64,000 nucleotides of DNA from Streptomyces sp. NBC_01465. GTDB lineage: Bacteria > Actinomycetota > Actinomycetes > Streptomycetales > Streptomycetaceae. The stretch spans positions 5,146,001 to 5,210,000 of the forward strand of contig NZ_CP109467.1 in NCBI RefSeq assembly GCF_036227325.1. The letters are read 5' to 3'. The stretch's first letter is position 1. Every line of letters starts with the position of its first letter. The notes beneath the pieces were generated by a model, which ran no database searches, was not told the DNA's origin, and worked only from the letters and a program-made list of their open reading frames with translations. This document shows positions 61,477-64,000 of the stretch, one piece after another. Position numbers and translations under genes: made by a program.

Positions 61477-62429
61477 GCCCGTACCTCCTCGGCCAGCTTC
61501 AGCGCCTCCCGGGCCATCTCGGCAGTGGCGTCCAGATCGGTCATCATCAGCGGTACGGCACGGCACCGGATCCCCGCCGCCTCAACTCCCGCGACAGCAC
61601 CCGCGTCCACGGTGTCGACGAGCCACCCGTCGAGCAGCCCGGACCCGTAGTGCTCGGCGACCGCGCCGGCAGTCGACTCCACGCCCACCGCGGCCAGCAC
61701 CTTGTCGGCCATGCCCCGCACCGGCGCATCGCCCACGATCGGCGACAGCCCGACGACCGGCACTCCCGCCTCGGCGATCGCCTCACGGATCCCGGGCACG
61801 GCCAGGATCGTCCCGACGCTCACCACAGGGTTGGACGGCGGGAACAGAATCACATCCGCCTCACCAATAGCCTCAAGCACCCCCGGCGCAGGCTTGGCCT
61901 GCTCGGCACCCACCGGCACCACAGCCTGCGCATCCACAGACGCGCGCAGCTTCACCCAGTACTCCTGGAAGTGAATGGCCTTGGTCTCGCCGTCCACCTC
62001 AACAGCCACATGCGTCTCAACACGGTCGTCGGACATAGGGATCAGCCGCACCCCGGGCTGCCACCGCTCACACAGCGCCGCAGTCACCGCGCTCAGCGGA
62101 TACCCGGCCCCCAGCATCTGCGTGCGCACGATGTGCGTCGCGAAGTCCCGGTCGCCGAGCCCGAACCACTCGGGGCCCACGCCGTACGCGGCGAGCTCGC
62201 TCTTGACGGTGAAGGACTCGTCGGTCCGTCCCCAGCCCTGCTCCTCGTTGATGCCACCGCCGAGGGTGTACATCACGGTGTCGAGGTCGGGACAGACCTT
62301 CAGCCCGAACAGATGGATGTCGTCACCGGTGTTGCCGATGACGGTGACGTCCGCGTCGGGCGCGGCCTGCTTGAGGCCGCGCAGGAACCGGGCACCACCA
62401 ATACCGCCAGCCAGAACCACAATGCGCAT
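61473..62429 (-). CDS. fbiA: 2-phospho-L-lactate (phosphoenolpyruvate) transferase
   Basis: 318 residues, CofD/Fbi[61 protein letters not shown], and [20 protein letters not shown] are diagnostic; [18 protein letters not shown] closes the protein. Joins the phospholactyl or PEP group to Fo to give (dehydro-)F420-0. 12 bp after the cysteine dioxygenase gene on the same strand and coupled to fbiB. Confidence 0.95.
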   Translation of the reverse strand: MRIVVLAGGIGGARFLRGLKQAAPDADVTVIGNTGDDIHLFGLKVCPDLDTVMYTLGGGINEEQGWGRTDESFTVKSELAAYGVGPEWFGLGDRDFATHIVRTQMLGAGYPLSAVTAALCERWQPGVRLIPMSDDRVETHVAVEVDGETKAIHFQEYWVKLRASVDAQAVVPVGAEQAKPAPGVLEAIGEADVILFPPSNPVVSVGTILAVPGIREAIAEAGVPVVGLSPIVGDAPVRGMADKVLAAVGVESTAGAVAEHYGSGLLDGWLVDTVDAGAVAGVEAAGIRCRAVPLMMTDLDATAEMAREALKLAEEVRA

Positions 62430-62441
62430 GGCCCAAGCATG

Positions 62442-62957
62442 TCAGGCGGGTACGACATCCTGGGCGGCCGGGGCGGAGCACGCGGAGAGCTGTGCGCTGT
62501 GCATGGGCATGTCGGTCAGCCCGGGGAAGTAGACGTGCAGACTGACGGCCGGCTCCAACGAGTCGTTCACGACCTCGTGGACGTAACCGGGCGCGAAGAC
62601 GCGCTGCGCCCCCGCGCCCAGTTCACGCGCCGCGACCTCGGTCCGCTCGGTCAAGTGACCGTCCAGGACGGTCAGTACCCCCGACGAGTCCCCGTGCCCG
62701 TGCAGCCCGCTGCCCTGTCCCGGGACCCAGCTCAGCAGCCAGACCTCGTAACCGGGCCCGGTGCGCAGCCGGTGGTACCAGCGGGAGGTCGCGTCGTACT
62801 GGACGAGGTGCGCCCACTGTGTGCGGTCGGCCGCGATGGAGCGCGCCAGGCCGGCGAACTCGGCGACGGTGGCCGGGTGCTCGCGGGCAGGCTGCAGAAG
62901 GTGCTGTACGGAGAGGATGTCGCCGGCGATCTGGAGGTCGCTGTCATTGCTGTTCAT
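62442..62957 (-). CDS. Cysteine dioxygenase family cupin
   Basis: 171 residues. Iron ligands are in SGLHGHGDSSGVL (HxH) and PGYVHEVVND (His). SRWYHRLRTGPGYEVWLLSW and LEPAVSLHVYFPGLTDM match bacterial cysteine dioxygenases, which oxidise cysteine to cysteine sulfinate. ATG 62957; the longer frame to 63086 is not supported. It precedes fbiA by 12 bp and may be co-transcribed. Confidence 0.9.
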   Translation of the reverse strand: MNSNDSDLQIAGDILSVQHLLQPAREHPATVAEFAGLARSIAADRTQWAHLVQYDATSRWYHRLRTGPGYEVWLLSWVPGQGSGLHGHGDSSGVLTVLDGHLTERTEVAARELGAGAQRVFAPGYVHEVVNDSLEPAVSLHVYFPGLTDMPMHSAQLSACSAPAAQDVVPA

Positions 62958-63579
62958 GGTGCGGGGGTTCCTCGGCAGAGTCAGTGCTGGGGTGTCGCAG
63001 GGCGGGAGGCCGCAAGGCTGGAGTACGCGGATGGACTCAACAGCTGGAACAGCAACAGCGCGCCTGGACAGCACTGCGGAACCCACGGGCGTGGGGTGCG
63101 GTGCGTACTGCGGCGGCGGTCATGCAATCAAGGACAGCGGCTCGGCTCGCGGCTGTCAACTCGATGCCCGATTTGGGGGTAATGTTTCACCTCATCCGGT
63201 TACTCCGCCCGGAGAAAGGTTTGTTCGGACGTAAGAGCGGAGATGTGGCGCAGCAACCCCAGTCGCAAACGTCGCGGCGCTCTCGTGATCCGACTGTGAT
63301 CCCGATCGCTTCGAGGGGCGGAACGCAACAAGATCAATCCCCGTCACGTCCTTCTCTGTTGAGGGAGGGGCGCCGGGATGGGCCAGTGGCAAGTGTCAGG
63401 TTTTTTGGTGATTTGAACACTTTCCGCATAGCCTTGGTTCCGCAGAGTGAAATAGGGGCCCAATAGCAGATCTCGGCTTGACTGGCCCGGATCCACACAC
63501 TTGTAATTTCACTCGTGTCGTTCATCCGAAATCGGTAACGACAGCATCACGGGGACGCAAAGACGGACGAGGGGCGCAC
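62958..63579. promoter_or_regulatory. whiB upstream region, including a candidate promoter
   Basis: 622 bp without a gene I can support. The left third is GC-rich, and 63180-63560 is AT-richer than the window. TTGACT (63478-63483), 18 nt, TGTAAT (63502-63507) is a good HrdB-type promoter, about 66 bp before the whiB start. In S. coelicolor whiB is known to have more than one promoter, so others probably lie upstream. Confidence 0.5.
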
Positions 63580-63843
63580 ATGACCGAGGTGTTCCACCAA
63601 CTGCTGGTCGACGACACGGAAGAAGAACTCGGCTGGCAGGAGCGCGCTTTGTGCGCCCAGACCGACCCCGAGTCCTTCTTTCCCGAGAAGGGCGGCTCCA
63701 CCCGCGAGGCCAAGAAGGTCTGCCTGGCCTGCGAAGTCCGCTCGGAATGCCTTGAGTACGCCCTCTCCAACGACGAACGCTTCGGCATCTGGGGCGGTCT
63801 CTCCGAGCGCGAGCGCCGCCGGCTGAAGAAGGCCGCCGTCTAG
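63580..63843 (+). CDS. whiB: WhiB, iron-sulfur developmental regulator
   Basis: 87 residues. Four cysteines for the [4Fe-4S] cluster are in ERALCAQTDPESFF and VCLACEVRSECLEYAL (Cys-x2-Cys-x5-Cys). The G[V/I]WGG turn is FGIWGGLSE, followed by a basic tail RERRRLKKAAV. WhiB is needed for sporulation septation, acting with WhiA. The length and sequence match WhiB of S. coelicolor closely, as I remember it. ATG 63580 with GACGAGGGG upstream. Confidence 0.97.
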   Translation: MTEVFHQLLVDDTEEELGWQERALCAQTDPESFFPEKGGSTREAKKVCLACEVRSECLEYALSNDERFGIWGGLSERERRRLKKAAV

Positions 63844-63871
63844 GCAATTCGCCCAACTCCGTACGTAACGA

Positions 63872-63912
63872 ACGGTCCGCCGCCTGCACCATCCCCGCAG
63901 GCGGCGGACCGT
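63872..63912. terminator. Terminator downstream of whiB
   Basis: Perfect 16-bp stem ACGGTCCGCCGCCTGC / GCAGGCGGCGGACCGT with a 9-nt loop, 28 bp after the whiB stop. Confidence 0.88.
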
Positions 63913-63927
63913 CGTCATACCCACCCG

Positions 63928-64000
63928 TTACTGTGGGGCGCTGTCCGCGTGATGCACCAACGCCCTCACGGGGCGCGTGCGTCCACCGCATCCGCACAGC
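63928..64000 (-). CDS. Possible C-terminus of a minus-strand gene, partial
   Basis: The reading frame ending with TAA at 63930-63928 is open to the window edge and reads ...RTRPVRALVHHADSAPQ-stop. A gene ending here, convergent with whiB across the shared terminator, would be a usual layout. 24 codons are too few to be sure, and no family can be named. Confidence 0.3.
   Translation of the reverse strand, partial: LCGCGGRTRPVRALVHHADSAPQ

Noticed and set aside
63509..63997. 162-codon minus-strand frame over whiB
   Set aside because: Antisense to whiB and its terminator; Arg-rich shadow composition.

Overview
The window is high-GC actinobacterial DNA with GTG/TTG starts, GTGA/ATGA stop-start overlaps and purine-rich ribosome sites. 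The gene content (WhiB at the right edge, a SigB-type sigma factor with partner-switching proteins, class-E-like sortase signals, several LytR-CpsA-Psr proteins, F420 genes) points to a Streptomyces chromosome. From memory, the order hut - sigI - POT transporter - two-component pair - purEK - LCP genes - manC - fbiAB - whiB resembles the SCO3034-SCO3073 stretch of S. coelicolor, read in reverse. No rRNA, tRNA, CRISPR array, transposase or integrase was recognised.

Left part (1-14 kb): a truncated osmoprotectant-type ABC transporter; an aromatic amino-acid lyase homologue that lacks the residue triplet needed to form the MIO cofactor; an RpiR regulator; a compact minus-strand operon of three roadblock/LC7-like proteins plus a PATAN-like protein; a PLP-dependent decarboxylase; and the histidine utilisation operon hutU - M20 amidohydrolase - hutF - hutI. 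The hut operon has neither hutH nor a classical hutG. A convergent FemX-like aminoacyltransferase follows.

14-26 kb is an envelope-glycan locus: Asp/Glu racemase, CelD-type acetyltransferase, GT2 glycosyltransferase, polysaccharide deacetylase, a large membrane protein, a small membrane protein, a GH26-like hydrolase, a methyltransferase, a Wzx-like flippase and a DegT-type aminotransferase. Three of these genes (15147, 16282 and 24738) contain the rare TTA leucine codon. I saw no in-frame TTA elsewhere in the window, so this locus is a good candidate for bldA-dependent, development-linked expression.

26-32.4 kb holds the SigI-type sigma factor with STAS antagonist and anti-sigma kinase. It is followed by a four-gene surface operon (28291-32408): an LPKTG protein, a DUF916-like protein, a neocarzinostatin-fold-like membrane protein and an LAATG protein with a Thr/Gly repeat. 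The two sortase-type proteins share one domain present three times in total. This is the strongest candidate for an undescribed extracellular system.

32.4-46 kb: POT peptide transporter, a structured intergenic region, response regulator/histidine kinase, GtrA-like protein, purK-purE, a dipeptidase, a VOC protein divergent from a CGNR regulator, UDP-glucose dehydrogenase, acyl-CoA dehydrogenase and a Tat-exported phospholipase C. 46-58 kb: five LCP ligases interleaved with a GT2 enzyme, a thioesterase, a short AMP-ligase-like protein and a PGRP amidase. 58-64 kb: manC-like nucleotidyltransferase, AlkA-type glycosylase, the F420 genes fbiA-fbiB behind a cysteine dioxygenase, and whiB.
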